Position numbers and translations under genes: made by a program. A stretch of 64,000 nt of DNA from Streptomyces spororaveus. Its GTDB lineage: Bacteria > Actinomycetota > Actinomycetes > Streptomycetales > Streptomycetaceae. Positions 35,131 to 43,350 of the stretch are shown piece after piece; position 1 is the stretch's first letter, and each line of letters opens with the position of its first letter. The stretch spans positions 229,136 to 293,135 of the forward strand of contig NZ_BNED01000003.1 in the NCBI RefSeq assembly GCF_016755875.1, given 5' to 3'. The notes below the pieces were generated by a model. That model was given only the letters and a program-made list of their open reading frames with translations. It made no database searches and had not been told where the DNA came from.

Positions 35131-35550
35131 GTGAACTTGCCCCTGGAGAAATACGCGATCGTCCACAGCTTCCAGGCACTCACCGACATCGCCGACCTCG
35201 CGGCCGGGCATCCAGCGGTCTCGGCCGTTACCATGGTCCGCCGCGACGGCCAGGCCCTGCTGCGCTCCGAGCACGGCAGCACCCAGCTGGCCCGGGCGCT
35301 CGCCGGGGAGCGGGCCCGCCCCTACACCGAGGCGGAGGCAGCCGCGTTCCTGGCGCTGCACCGGGCGCTGCGCGAGGCACTGCCGCGGCACCGGCGGGAG
35401 CTGGACGAGATCGCGGGGCTGGCCCGGCCGCTGATGCCGGCCCGGATGCAGCCGCCCCGGATCGGCCGCCCCCGGCCCGAGGCGTGGCCTCTGCCCCTGC
35501 CCGCCGGGCTCTACGACTGGCCGGTAAGTCCCTTGAGCCGGGCCGAGTAG
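35131..35550 (+). CDS. Hypothetical protein
   Basis: A protein of 139 aa from a GTG with GGGGAA six bases upstream. The first 100 residues look well folded (LEKYAIVHSFQALTDIADLA; VTMVRRDGQALLRSEHGSTQ; AEAAAFLALHRALREALPRH), with the C-terminus Pro/Arg-rich. No family was recognised. Its 3' end overlaps the opposite-strand gene by 40 bases, so the true end of one of them may differ. Confidence 0.5.
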   Translation: MNLPLEKYAIVHSFQALTDIADLAAGHPAVSAVTMVRRDGQALLRSEHGSTQLARALAGERARPYTEAEAAAFLALHRALREALPRHRRELDEIAGLARPLMPARMQPPRIGRPRPEAWPLPLPAGLYDWPVSPLSRAE

Positions 35551-35885
35551 TCGGCTGCGATACGGGCGGCCTCGCCGAGGCCGGCGGTCTCCAGACGCGT
35601 CTGTTCATCGATCGCGGCCTGCCGGGCCGTCTTCAGCTGCTCAATACGCTCGTCGTCCGGCACGGGCGCCCTGCGCTCGTCGACGATCCGGGCGTTGTGG
35701 AAGGCGATGACCTCCCGCACGGCGTCGCGCGCGAGCTGGTCCTCGTCGCCATCCAAGGGCTCAAAGCTGGGAGTGTTCGGGTCCGACACGGGGACCACCC
35801 TTTCCGGAATGATCTTGACGGTAAAGGGATCATTCTCCTCCACTTCGCCTCCGGTGCCACGCTCAGCCGCCAGCAGCTGAACCAC
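35511..35885 (-). CDS. Hypothetical acidic protein
   Basis: A protein of 124 aa, acidic and helical (FEPLDGDEDQLARDAVREVI; DERIEQLKTARQAAIDEQTR; LETAGLGEAARIAADYSARL). No family was recognised. The start at 35885 is tentative, because the ATG lies inside the tail of the PIN-gene fragment upstream. It may be co-transcribed with that former PIN gene. Confidence 0.5.
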   Translation of the reverse strand: MVQLLAAERGTGGEVEENDPFTVKIIPERVVPVSDPNTPSFEPLDGDEDQLARDAVREVIAFHNARIVDERRAPVPDDERIEQLKTARQAAIDEQTRLETAGLGEAARIAADYSARLKGLTGQS

Positions 35886-36108
35886 CCTTGCGATAGTCGG
35901 CAGGAAGCCGCATGGCCTGCAGAGACAGCCCCTGAGCCCGCAGGTGCATACCGAAGTCGTCGCTGAGCACCCGGGTGCCCGCCTCCGGCTTGAGCTGGTC
36001 CAGTTCCGCAGCGACGACCAGCGGCACCACCAGGCGGACTTCCTTGGTGCGCACTCCCTCAGCCCTCAGCACCTCGGTCCACTTCACCTCGTCCGGCGGC
36101 CGCCAGTG
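35863..36108 (-). pseudogene. PIN-domain gene fragment A (internal deletion, missing N-terminus)
   Basis: The minus strand reads HWRPPDEVKWTEVLRAEGVR, TKEVRLVVPLVVAAELDQLK, then after a gap VLSDDFGMHLRAQGLSLQAM RLPADYRK. The second half is the end of a PIN domain, with the acidic pair SDDFG. The first half is 96 bp identical to PIN fragment B near 39.9 kb. The true start (YDTNMLVH) is absent and the centre of the domain is deleted. Confidence 0.8.
36013..36108 (-). repeat. 96-bp direct repeat (copy A), PIN-gene sequence
   Basis: Identical, base for base as far as read by eye, to 39838-39933 in the same orientation. The two copies bracket the STAND/two-helix gene pair and the Tn3 fragment, a 3.7-kb interval. 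Confidence 0.85.
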
Positions 36109-36276
36109 GGGGTTGCGGTAGTTCTCGCCGAGAAAGCAACGGAGTTGGGTCTGACCTGCGATGACGTGGCGAGTCTCACCAACCCCTGAGTGCATGGCAT
36201 CGGCACGTACACGGGAAGCGTTACAGAGGCGACCTGCGAAAACGTGGTGGTGGCGGAGGTGCCTCACGAACGATCG

Positions 36277-38934
36277 CTACCCGGCACTTGGGGAGTCCCC
36301 TTCTGCCTTGCCTCTCCAACAGGCGAGGTTGCTCAGGGTGACGAGGGTGAGGGGGTGGTCTTCGCCCAGCACCCGCACCTGGTCGGCGAGCAGCTCGGCG
36401 AGGTCGGCCGCAGCGCCGACCGCATCCCCCGCCTCCCCCCGCCACAAAGCGAGGTTGTTCCGGGTGGCGAGGGTGCGGGGGTGGTCTTCGCCCAGCACCC
36501 GCACGCGGTCTGCGAGCAGCGCGGCTGCGGAGGTGGCGGCGCCGACCACATCTCCCGCATTGCCCCGCCACTGGGCGAGGTTACTTCGGGTGAGGAGGGT
36601 GTCGGGGTGGTCTTCGCCCAGCACCCGCACCTGGTCGGCGAGCAGCTCGGCGAAAGCTGCCGCGGCGCCAGCCGCATCCCCCGCCTCCCCCCGCCACGCA
36701 GCGAGATTGTTCCGGGTGACGAGGGTGTCGGGGTGGTCTTCGCCCAGCACCCGCACGCGGTCGGCGAGCAGCTCGGCGAAAGCTGCCGCGGCGCCAGCCG
36801 CATCCCCCGCCTCCCCCCGCCACGCAGCGAGATTGTTCCGGGTGACGAGGGTGTCGGGGTGGTCTTCGCCCAGCACCCGCACGCGGTCGGCGAGCAGCTC
36901 GGCGAAAGCTGCCGCGGCGCCAGCCGCATCCCCCGCCTCCCCCCGCCACGCAGCGAGATTGTTCCGGGTGACGAGGGTGTCGGGGTGGTCTTCGCCCAGC
37001 ACCCGCACCTGGTCGGCGAGCAGCTCGGCGAAAGCTGCCGCGGCGCCAGCCGCATCCCCCGCCTCCCCCCGCCACGCAGCGAGTTTGTTCCGGGTGGGGA
37101 GGGTGTCGGGGTGGTCTTCGCCCAGCACCCGCACCTGGTCGGCGAGCAGCTCGGCGAAAGCTGCCGCGGCGCCAGCCGCATCCCCCGCCTCCCCCCGCCA
37201 CAAAGCGAGGTTGTACCGGGCGGCGAGGGTGTCGGGGTGGTCGGTGCCGCGGCCGTGTCGGGCGATGTCGGCGAGGTGCCGGAAGTGGTCTCGGGCGGCG
37301 GTCACCTGGCCGGCCTGGCCGTAGCTGTAGCCGGTGCGGAACAGCACTGCATGTGCGTCGGGCCGGTACAGGGCGTCTTCGGCGCAAGTGGCCAGAGCGG
37401 TGGTGTTGGCGCGCAGGGTCTGGGCGAGGGCGGTGTCGCGTTCGATTGCTGGCCAGGCGGCTCTGAGGGCGTCGGCGGCGGTGCGGGCGGTGTGGTCGTA
37501 GTGGTGGGGGGTGAGGGTGTCGCGGGTGGCGCGCTGGATGAGCTGGTGGACGCGGACGGCCTGGTTCGGGGTGGTGGGTGTGTGGTCGATGAGGCTGAGC
37601 CGGTACAGGGCCCGCAGGGCTCCCGTCGCGTCCTCGCGGGTGGCCTGTACTGAGGAGCGCTGCCGTTTGCCCGGCCACCACTTCAGCCGCCGCGCGCGTC
37701 CAGGGTCGGCCTGGGTGCGGTGTGCGGCCAGGTGGGTGAGGGCGGGGGCACTGGTCAGCACGTCGTGGGGGATGCCGTTGGCGTCGAGCATCGCGGCGAG
37801 TTGGAGCATGGGGCGGGCCAGGCCGGCCGGCCGCAAGGTGTCGGCGCGGTCGATGGACAGGGACCAGGCGGCGGCCAGGGGGCGGGCCTGGTCGTCGGGC
37901 AGGCGGTCGGGGGCGGTGTCGGCGAGCGTGGTGGCGCGGTCAGCCAGCAGTGTGCGGTAGGTGGCGATGTCGTCGCCGGAGTCGATGAGGTAGGCGACGG
38001 CCTGGGCGAGGGCCAGGGGCAGGTGTCCGAGATCGCCGGCCAGAGCGGTGAGTTGGTCTGCTGGTTCGACCCGGCCGTGCGTGGCCAGGGATGTGGTGAG
38101 GTAGGTGAGGGCTTCGTCCGTGGTGAACAGGCCGACCTCGACCGTGTGGCGGCCGTCTGCGGCGAGGGCGGCGTCACGGCGGCGGGTGGTGACCAGGGTG
38201 CGGCCGCGGGGGCCGGCGGGCGGCCACAGGCGGTGCAGGTCCGCCGGGTCGGCGACGTCGTCCAGGACGATCAGCCACCGGCACGGTATGGCTCCCGTCT
38301 TGGGGGTGAGCCAGGCCAGGAAGGATTCGGCGGCCTTCTCCGGATCACTGGGATCGGCCCGGCACAACTCGACTCCGGCCTGCGCGTATCCGCTCACGAT
38401 GGCCTCCCTGCTGCTGGCAGTGAGCCAGACCAGGACGTCCAGGCCGCCAGCCTGGCTGCCGTCCTCCCATGCGGTGCGGGCGTAGTCGGCAGCGAGCTGG
38501 GTCTTGCCCACCCCGCCCATACCGGTCAGGACCTGGCCCAGTACAGCGGTGCCGCCGCCGTCGACCGTCGCCCGCAGCCGCTCCGCCTCGGCGCGATCCT
38601 GGAAAGACCGTGCACGGGAAGGGATAACCCCGACCTGGTGCGGCCACGGGGCCGGCTCCCGGGCCGCGCTGGGTTGCACCACGGTCAGCTTCTCGACGCT
38701 CACCTGGTGGATGTAGCCGGTGTTGGCGAGCCCGCCCTCGGACGCGGCCGCATCCCCGGTCCCGGATATCCGTACTGGAGCAGCGGGGGTGCCGTCGGTT
38801 CCCGGTACCGGTCCGCGGTAGCCGCTCACCGCTGTGGCCCCCGACGCGGCCGCAGCGTTCCCGGTATCGGTCACCGCGACGTCAGCGTCGGCGGCGTCGA
38901 TGGGGCCTTGCTGGCTCTTGTCTCCTGCGGTCAC
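36277..38934 (-). CDS. NB-ARC STAND NTPase with near-identical TPR array
   Basis: 885 aa from GTG 38934, chosen for GGGGGAA upstream; an ATG at 39066 gives 929 aa but overlaps the previous gene. In the 929-aa numbering, a linker (50-130) has two copies of a Gly/Ala-rich motif (GNAAAASGATAVSGY; GDAAASEGGLANTGY). The NB-ARC domain follows: P-loop GMGGVGKTQ (182-190), Walker B WLIVLDDVAD (near 264), TLVTTRRRDAAL, the GLPLAL-like LGHLPLALAQA and VRVHQLIQ in the MHD position. The C-terminus is seven to eight 42-residue TPR units. Such proteins are sensor-switches of plant R-protein type, inferred in bacteria to act in immunity or self/non-self recognition. No effector domain is fused; the upstream two-helix membrane protein is the likely partner. 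Confidence 0.88.
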   Translation of the reverse strand: MTAGDKSQQGPIDAADADVAVTDTGNAAAASGATAVSGYRGPVPGTDGTPAAPVRISGTGDAAASEGGLANTGYIHQVSVEKLTVVQPSAAREPAPWPHQVGVIPSRARSFQDRAEAERLRATVDGGGTAVLGQVLTGMGGVGKTQLAADYARTAWEDGSQAGGLDVLVWLTASSREAIVSGYAQAGVELCRADPSDPEKAAESFLAWLTPKTGAIPCRWLIVLDDVADPADLHRLWPPAGPRGRTLVTTRRRDAALAADGRHTVEVGLFTTDEALTYLTTSLATHGRVEPADQLTALAGDLGHLPLALAQAVAYLIDSGDDIATYRTLLADRATTLADTAPDRLPDDQARPLAAAWSLSIDRADTLRPAGLARPMLQLAAMLDANGIPHDVLTSAPALTHLAAHRTQADPGRARRLKWWPGKRQRSSVQATREDATGALRALYRLSLIDHTPTTPNQAVRVHQLIQRATRDTLTPHHYDHTARTAADALRAAWPAIERDTALAQTLRANTTALATCAEDALYRPDAHAVLFRTGYSYGQAGQVTAARDHFRHLADIARHGRGTDHPDTLAARYNLALWRGEAGDAAGAAAAFAELLADQVRVLGEDHPDTLPTRNKLAAWRGEAGDAAGAAAAFAELLADQVRVLGEDHPDTLVTRNNLAAWRGEAGDAAGAAAAFAELLADRVRVLGEDHPDTLVTRNNLAAWRGEAGDAAGAAAAFAELLADRVRVLGEDHPDTLVTRNNLAAWRGEAGDAAGAAAAFAELLADQVRVLGEDHPDTLLTRSNLAQWRGNAGDVVGAATSAAALLADRVRVLGEDHPRTLATRNNLALWRGEAGDAVGAAADLAELLADQVRVLGEDHPLTLVTLSNLACWRGKAEGDSPSAG
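36280..37251 (-). repeat. 126-bp tandem repeat array encoding TPR units
   Basis: Seven full units and one partial unit of 126 bp (42 codons). Units 2-5 (36622-37125) are almost identical in DNA and encode LGEDHPDTLVTRNNLAAWRG and EAGDAAGAAAAFAELLAD, differing only at Gln/Arg before VRV and at Pro/Val. Outer units are more diverged. Synonymous positions are conserved too, so the inner units are recent duplicates and copy number should change easily by unequal recombination. Confidence 0.92.
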
Positions 38935-38980
38935 GCGACCGATTCCCCCGCTTTTTGTGTTCTGACCGGGCTGGGCGCCG

Positions 38981-39334
38981 TCAGGTGTAGTCGATGCCGC
39001 TGACGGCGTTGCTGCCGTCGCCGGTGGCGGTGGCGCCGCCGGTCCTTTCCGCCTGTGCCGAGCCACTGCCCCGGCCCTGCGGGCGCCTGACCCCCGTCAG
39101 CGCTGTTCCACCATCGTCCGCGCGGGCCGGCCCGGTGCGCACGGCCGTATCGTCCGCACGGTTTCCCGGGTGCTGAAACAACGCCCAGACCAGAGCCGCA
39201 ATACCGGCGGCGGCCTGAACGCAGGCTCCGGCCAGCTGTCCCGCATCGGGGCCGTCCAGCAGCCAGACCAATGGCGTCGAGACGACCCCGGCCACCGCCA
39301 GCACTATGACCGTGATCTTCCACCCCTGCGACAT
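38981..39334 (-). CDS. Small two-helix membrane protein upstream of the STAND gene
   Basis: A protein of 117 aa with ribosome binding site GGGGGAG. Two transmembrane helices are seen, about 7-26 (ITVIVLAVAGVVSTPLVWLL) and 33-54 (LAGACVQAAAGIAALVWALF), then a polar, disordered tail. The tail ends GGATATGDGSNAVSGIDYT, a motif that also occurs twice, in diverged form, at the N-terminus of the STAND protein encoded 46 bases downstream. Both genes are probably one transcript. The layout (membrane helices plus a short shared motif) fits an effector that the STAND protein recruits or templates. No known family name was recognised. Confidence 0.7.
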   Translation of the reverse strand: MSQGWKITVIVLAVAGVVSTPLVWLLDGPDAGQLAGACVQAAAGIAALVWALFQHPGNRADDTAVRTGPARADDGGTALTGVRRPQGRGSGSAQAERTGGATATGDGSNAVSGIDYT

Positions 39335-39381
39335 GCCCGCTCCCCCTCGCCACTACCGCCCCCGGCTGACGGTCCGCCACT

Positions 39382-39657
39382 TCATATTGCGGCAGGGCAG
39401 TTCGATTCGGAACAGGAAGCGACCCGCAGCATCCTGGTTCCAGCACACCCCAGCGCCCGGGAGGAAAGCAGCTCCGGGCACGGCAGCGTGCACAACTGCA
39501 CCGCAGCGCCCAGCACCGTCTGCGGACGCAGGAACTTCCGCAAGAACGCCACATCGGCCGGGGCCAGAGTGAAATAGCGGATCAGCTCATCCTTGCCGAT
39601 CGCCGGGAACGACCGTAGGCCCTCCAACTCCTCGTCGGAGAACACCCGCGTTGCCAT
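39382..39657 (-). pseudogene. Tn3-family transposase, N-terminal fragment (DUF4158)
   Basis: The first ~60 residues match the N-terminal DUF4158 domain of Tn3-type transposases: ATRVFSDEELEGLRSFPAIG, KDELIRYFTLAPADVAFLRK and VLGAAVQLCTLPCPE. After that the sequence is unrelated and the remaining ~900 residues are missing. No Tn3 inverted repeat was found beside it. Confidence 0.85.
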
Positions 39658-39741
39658 CCGCCCCTCCCAACACCGGACTCACTCGTTCAGCCCAACGAGC
39701 CGACGTCTCAACAGCAACGGTCCAGGTCAGGGGCTACTCCG

Positions 39742-40119
39742 TTGTTTTCTCGGCGAGTACTGCTGGGACCCCAGATACCGGAGGGCCTTCGCGGCCCGCT
39801 CGCCGGCACCAGACTTGTGCCGGTCCAGCTCATCTATGACGACCAGCGGCACCACCAGGCGGACTTCCTTGGTGCGCACTCCCTCAGCCCTCAGCACCTC
39901 GGTCCACTTCACCTCGTCCGGCGGCCGCCAGTGCACCAGCATGTTCGTGTCGTAGACGATCGGAGTGCCAGGACGCGCGGCGTACGAGCGCAGCCAGCCC
40001 AGCTCTTCCTCGGCGCGTTCGAACGCCTCGATCTGCTGCTGGAGCTCGCGGACGAGCGCGCCGTAGAAGCCCGGCGACCCGCCGGACGAGGGCCGTGCCG
40101 CGATCGACCGGCTGCGCAA
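39742..40119 (-). pseudogene. PIN-domain gene fragment B (C-terminus missing)
   Basis: The minus strand gives a helical N-terminus (FYGALVRELQQQIEAFERAE), then the PIN start TPIVYDTNMLVHWRPPDEVK, RAEGVRTKEVRLVVPLVVID and ELDRHKSGAGERAAKALRYL, and stops. The first catalytic Asp (YDTN) and the Glu of DELDRHK are present; the last acidic cluster is lost. Together with fragment A it would make a complete gene, so both derive from copies of one ancestor. The first ~30 codons overlap a plus-strand gene fragment. Confidence 0.8.
39838..39933 (-). repeat. 96-bp direct repeat (copy B), PIN-gene sequence
   Basis: Second copy of the repeat at 36013-36108, in the same orientation. Homologous recombination between the copies would delete the STAND, two-helix and Tn3-fragment genes. 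Confidence 0.85.
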
Positions 40120-40291
40120 CCATGTCCGGGGCGGTGACTACACCTACTACTACGACATCGCCCACTACATGGCCGACCTGACGCTCACCGAGGCCTCGAC
40201 CGCCCGATGGATCGACGGCGAAGAGCAGGCACGCACCGGATGGCGCGCCCTGGTCCGGGCGCGCCAGGAGCACCTGCACACCAGTACCTGA
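40066..40291 (+). pseudogene. C-terminal fragment of an unknown plus-strand gene
   Basis: The frame RAAIDRLRNHVRGGDYTYYY, DIAHYMADLTLTEASTARWI and DGEEQARTGWRALVRARQEH ends at TGA 40289. It is strongly protein-like but has no ATG or GTG start and is closed upstream by TAG. No family was recognised. It is one of several gene pieces joined here. Confidence 0.5.
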
Positions 40292-41930
40292 CCCCTGACG
40301 TACTGCGGCCCCGACGGCTTCGTTGCGCAGGACGTGTGCTGCTTGCCTGAGTCGGTCGGGGTCGGCGGTAGGTAGGGACAGGGCCACGCACTGGGGATCG
40401 GTGCCGGTGCCGATGGGGACGGCGGCGCAGACGGTGCCGAGGGTGTACTCCTGCAGGTCGAGCAGGGGCTGGCTGGGGCGGCGGTCGTCGAGTCCGTCGA
40501 AGAGGACCTCGGGGCTTGTGATGGTGTGGGGGGTGAACGGTTCCATGCGGTACCGGGTGAGGTGGTCGCGGCGTTCGTCCGGTCCGAGCTGGGCCAGGAG
40601 GGCCTTGCCGACGGCGGAGGCATGGGCGGCTTCGCCGCATCGACCCACTCGTGGACCACCGGGGTGCGGGGGCCGTCGGCGTATTGGGTGATGGATACGT
40701 CGCCCTCGGTATAGCTGGCGACGTAGACGGCTGCTCCGACCGCGTCGCGTAGGTAGCCGAGGGTGTCGCGGAGCTCGCCCATGCGGTCGCGGTCGGCGGC
40801 CGCGAGCTGCAGGGCGGAGCCGGCGGTGTATACGTCGGGGGTGATGGGGGTGGCGAGGTGGGCGCGGACGACTTGTTGGAGGGCTTGGTTGAGGTGGAGC
40901 TGTCCCAGGCCGGTCTCGCGCGCGATTTGGGTGAGGCGTACGCCGCCGGTGTGGCGGTGGACGACCTCGAGTACGCGCAGGGCCCGGTGGGCGGCGGCCA
41001 GGCTGGAGCAGGTCGGCCGGCGGTGGGCCCGGCGGGCGACCCGGGCTCCTTGCTTGGCGTCGGCGGTGAGGCCGGCCGGGGCGAGGCCGGCGCATCGTGC
41101 CAGGGCCGAGGCGAGCTGGCTGGTGGTCCGGTAGACCTCGCCGTGGGCGAGGTCCTCGCGGGGAACGAGGGCGGTCATCGCCCGGTGCAGCGGCAGGGGG
41201 AACTGGCGCAGGGCTTTGAGGTCGGTGGGCGGGTGGGGGGCCAGGTCGGTGGTGGAGATGGGGGGGCGAGGCCCAGATGACGGAGGCACCCAGGGAGGAT
41301 TCCAGGTCCTCGGGAACGGTAGGCAGGGCGGGCAGGCCGGCCTCGTCGTCGTTGGTGGTGCTGGTGGTCTGCTTCTGCCAGTGGTGAGCGATGGTGACCT
41401 CGGACCGGGACAGGTGCAGGAGGTAGAGGGCGCGGGCAGCGGTGGCCGAGCCGGCGCCCGCGGCGTACTGAAACCAGAACTGGGCGCCCTCCATCCGGCC
41501 GGACAGGTGCAGCAGGCTCGCGAACAGAAGGGCGGACGGCCGGCTGTAGGGCCAGGCGTCCGCGTCCAAAGCGATCCGGGTGAACTCCGAGCTGTCGACC
41601 AGAGCCCGGGCGAGCCGGTCGAGAGCACGGGCGCCCGCACGTGGCACGCCGCGTCCAGCACCAGCTGACGGTCGGCCCGGCTGGCCGGCACCCCCCAGCC
41701 GGTGGCTGCGGCGCTGTGCGGGACCGAGAGCAGGGCACCGCCCGTGGGGCGCGGAACCGCCACGCCCTTGCGGTGCCCGACCACGCGCTGGGCAATGCGG
41801 CGGCGTGCGGCGGTCTCGTCGTAGAAGGCGTAGTCGCCGGTGAAGACTTCGGCGGCCAGGAGAGCCTCGTTGTCCACTTCACTCGGCGATCCGGCAGGGT
41901 CGCCGGTTGTGTCGTTCTCAGGCCCTTCTC
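40270..41930 (-). pseudogene. IclR-type regulator with N-terminal extension, multiply frameshifted
   Basis: Pieces in different minus-strand frames assemble into one protein of about 500 aa. They are NEALLAAEVFTGDYAFYDET; DRLARALVDSSEFTRIALDA, MEGAQFWFQYAAGAGSATAA; then an IclR winged helix (RALRVLEVVHRHTGGVRLTQ, IARETGLGQLHLNQALQQVV) and an IclR effector-binding domain (VYVASYTEGDVSITQYADGP; AAHASAVGKALLAQLGPDER; LGTVCAAVPIGTGTDPQCVA). Frame changes occur near 41650, 41275 and 40645. Streptomyces genomes carry intact relatives beside sigma factor genes. It is either decayed or affected by sequence errors. Confidence 0.75.
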
Positions 41931-42496
41931 CTCTCCGGGAGTCCAGTCCAAGTCGATCTTTTCGGCAAGCATGCGGCGTGCGGTGTAGATGTGGGAGCGC
42001 ACCGTGGTTGTGGAGATACCCATCAGCTGCGCGACCTTTCTCCGCTCCAGGTCCAGGACGAAGGTCAGGAGTACGACGTCGTAGTGCCGCTCGGGCAGCT
42101 CGGCGATCGCCTTGTATAGGCCGAGCGTGGAAACCGGTTGAGCCTTCAGACGCCGCCGGGAGGTACGCCGCAGTGCGGCGTACTGGGCGGTCTTCACCAG
42201 CGCGACGGGAATGACCTCGGCCGCCTTGTAGCGTGCGACGTGCTCGCGCAGGTGGGACCAGGCGAACCCGGAGAGGCTGGCTTCCTACAGCGCTTCGGGC
42301 CAAACCTGCAGCAGGAACGTGAACACGTCCTCGACGACTGTCGCGGCGACCCTGGCGTCGCCGAGCTCCCCACTGCGCGTAGCGCACGAAGGCCGGGCCG
42401 TGTTGTGAGTGGAATGCAACGAACTCCACCGGAGACGCCGGCGAGCTCGACGTCGACCGCCTGCTCTCCGAACGGATCGTCCTCAGCGTCGGTCAT
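41931..42496 (-). pseudogene. Sigma-70 family sigma factor, frameshifted and with an in-frame stop
   Basis: The start MTDAEDDPFGEQAVDVELAG at 42496 is followed in shifted frames by EFVAFHSQHGPAFVRYAQWG, then ELGDARVAATVVEDVFTFLL, a TAG after WPEAL, then GFAWSHLREHVARYKAAEVI and region 4, LPERHYDVVLLTFVLDLERR, KVAQLMGISTTTVRSHIYTA, RRMLAEKID. It is the ECF-like partner of the adjacent IclR-type gene. The TAG at about 42286 is a point change rather than an indel, which favours real decay. Confidence 0.75.
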
Positions 42497-42723
42497 GAGA
42501 TCCCCCACGGCTGCTCGCCGGCGCTGTTCAGGCCGGCAGTCGGCATGTCACGCGTCCGGTCCAGGTGACCGGACCCCGGGCTGCGGCCTGCGGTGAGTTC
42601 GGCAGCGCCTACCCGCACTCCGGCGCCCAGCAGGCGACGGAGCCCTCGCGCCACGTCAGGGGCGAACACCCGCACGGCAGTTGCCCCTATCAGTGCCAGA
42701 GCGAGCGGTTCGGTGATGTCCAC
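42493..42723 (-). CDS. Small protein overlapping the sigma factor start
   Basis: A protein of 76 aa from a GTG with AAGGA 11 bases upstream. The N-terminus DITEPLALALIGATAVRVFA then PDVARGLRRLLGAG is a hydrophobic/amphipathic helix pair; the rest is polar. It overlaps the sigma factor gene by four bases (ATGA), so it was the first gene of that operon. The function is unknown. Confidence 0.5.
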   Translation of the reverse strand: MDITEPLALALIGATAVRVFAPDVARGLRRLLGAGVRVGAAELTAGRSPGSGHLDRTRDMPTAGLNSAGEQPWGIS

Positions 42724-43050
42724 GGAGCAGGAAGTCCTTCCAGGCGTACTTCAGCCGGTAGATCCAGGCGTGCCTCCCCAGTCGGCAGCCGGGGAGCCGC
42801 CACGGGGCAGCTCCTATCCCCAGCCAATCGAAACCGCCCCACGAACGTTCAGGCCGTCCCGGCAGAACTTCTGGAGCAAGCGCATCCGCTTCCTTGTGCG
42901 CCCCCACACGCCCGCGCACGCCCCTGCTCGACCACGACCTCGACCTCGCCCGTCGGACGATCGTTTCCGCAGTGAGTCCCCCACCCAGCTGGGTGAAGGA
43001 GCCGACATCGGGCTGGGCAACCGCACTTCAGACCCGCTACAACCCCGGTC
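42724..43050. other. No gene recognised
   Basis: A minus-strand frame contains RLGRHAWIYRLKYAWKDFLL near 42730-42790, which is protein-like but very short. Nothing else is supported. Confidence 0.4.
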
Positions 43051-43350
43051 GTGATCAAACTCCTTACCGCAGGCGTGCCCAACGCCCACGCCGAACCGTC
43101 CCGCGCAGATGCCCACTCAGCGGCGGCCGCACCGAGCGCCACCCGGCTTCGCGCCCCGGTCCCGCTCTTCGAGGCGATCGACCGGATCCCGGCCGCCGAC
43201 GAGCAGCGGGCCGGGTACAAGCGGGACCTGTACAAGCACCGGAATCGCGGGCTCAGCAGCTCGGACGGCTGTGACACCCGCAAGGAAGTCATCCTGAACG
43301 AAGCCGTGACCGCACCGCTGGTGGCGGCCGGCTGCAAGCTGACCCGGAGT
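43051..43350 (+). pseudogene. Secreted HNH-type (DUF1524/GmrSD-like) nuclease, fragment
   Basis: The frame reads LFEAIDRIPAADEQRAGYKR, DLYKHRNRGLSSSDGCDTRK, EVILNEAVTAPLVAAGCKLT. This is the first part of the small secreted nuclease family common in Streptomyces (RAGYxRDxFxHW, CDTRxEVL, CKI motifs). The HNH catalytic part is missing; the sequence changes at about 43345 to an Rhs gene. Confidence 0.75.

Noticed and set aside
36280..37251. The regular 126-bp repeats as a CRISPR array or intergenic repeat
   Set aside because: Units are contiguous without spacers and encode a TPR in one long frame.
36161..37653. Repetitive plus-strand frames opposite the TPR array, resembling repeat proteins
   Set aside because: They mirror the 126-bp repeats of the STAND gene; their regularity comes from that array.
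38935..39066. ATG start at 39066 for the STAND gene
   Set aside because: It overlaps the membrane-protein gene by 86 bases in another frame and has a poor leader; the GTG at 38934 has GGGGGAA upstream. Not excluded.
42310..42430. A separate minus-strand gene starting MEFVAFHSQHGPAF
   Set aside because: It is the second piece of the frameshifted sigma factor; region 4 follows in another frame.
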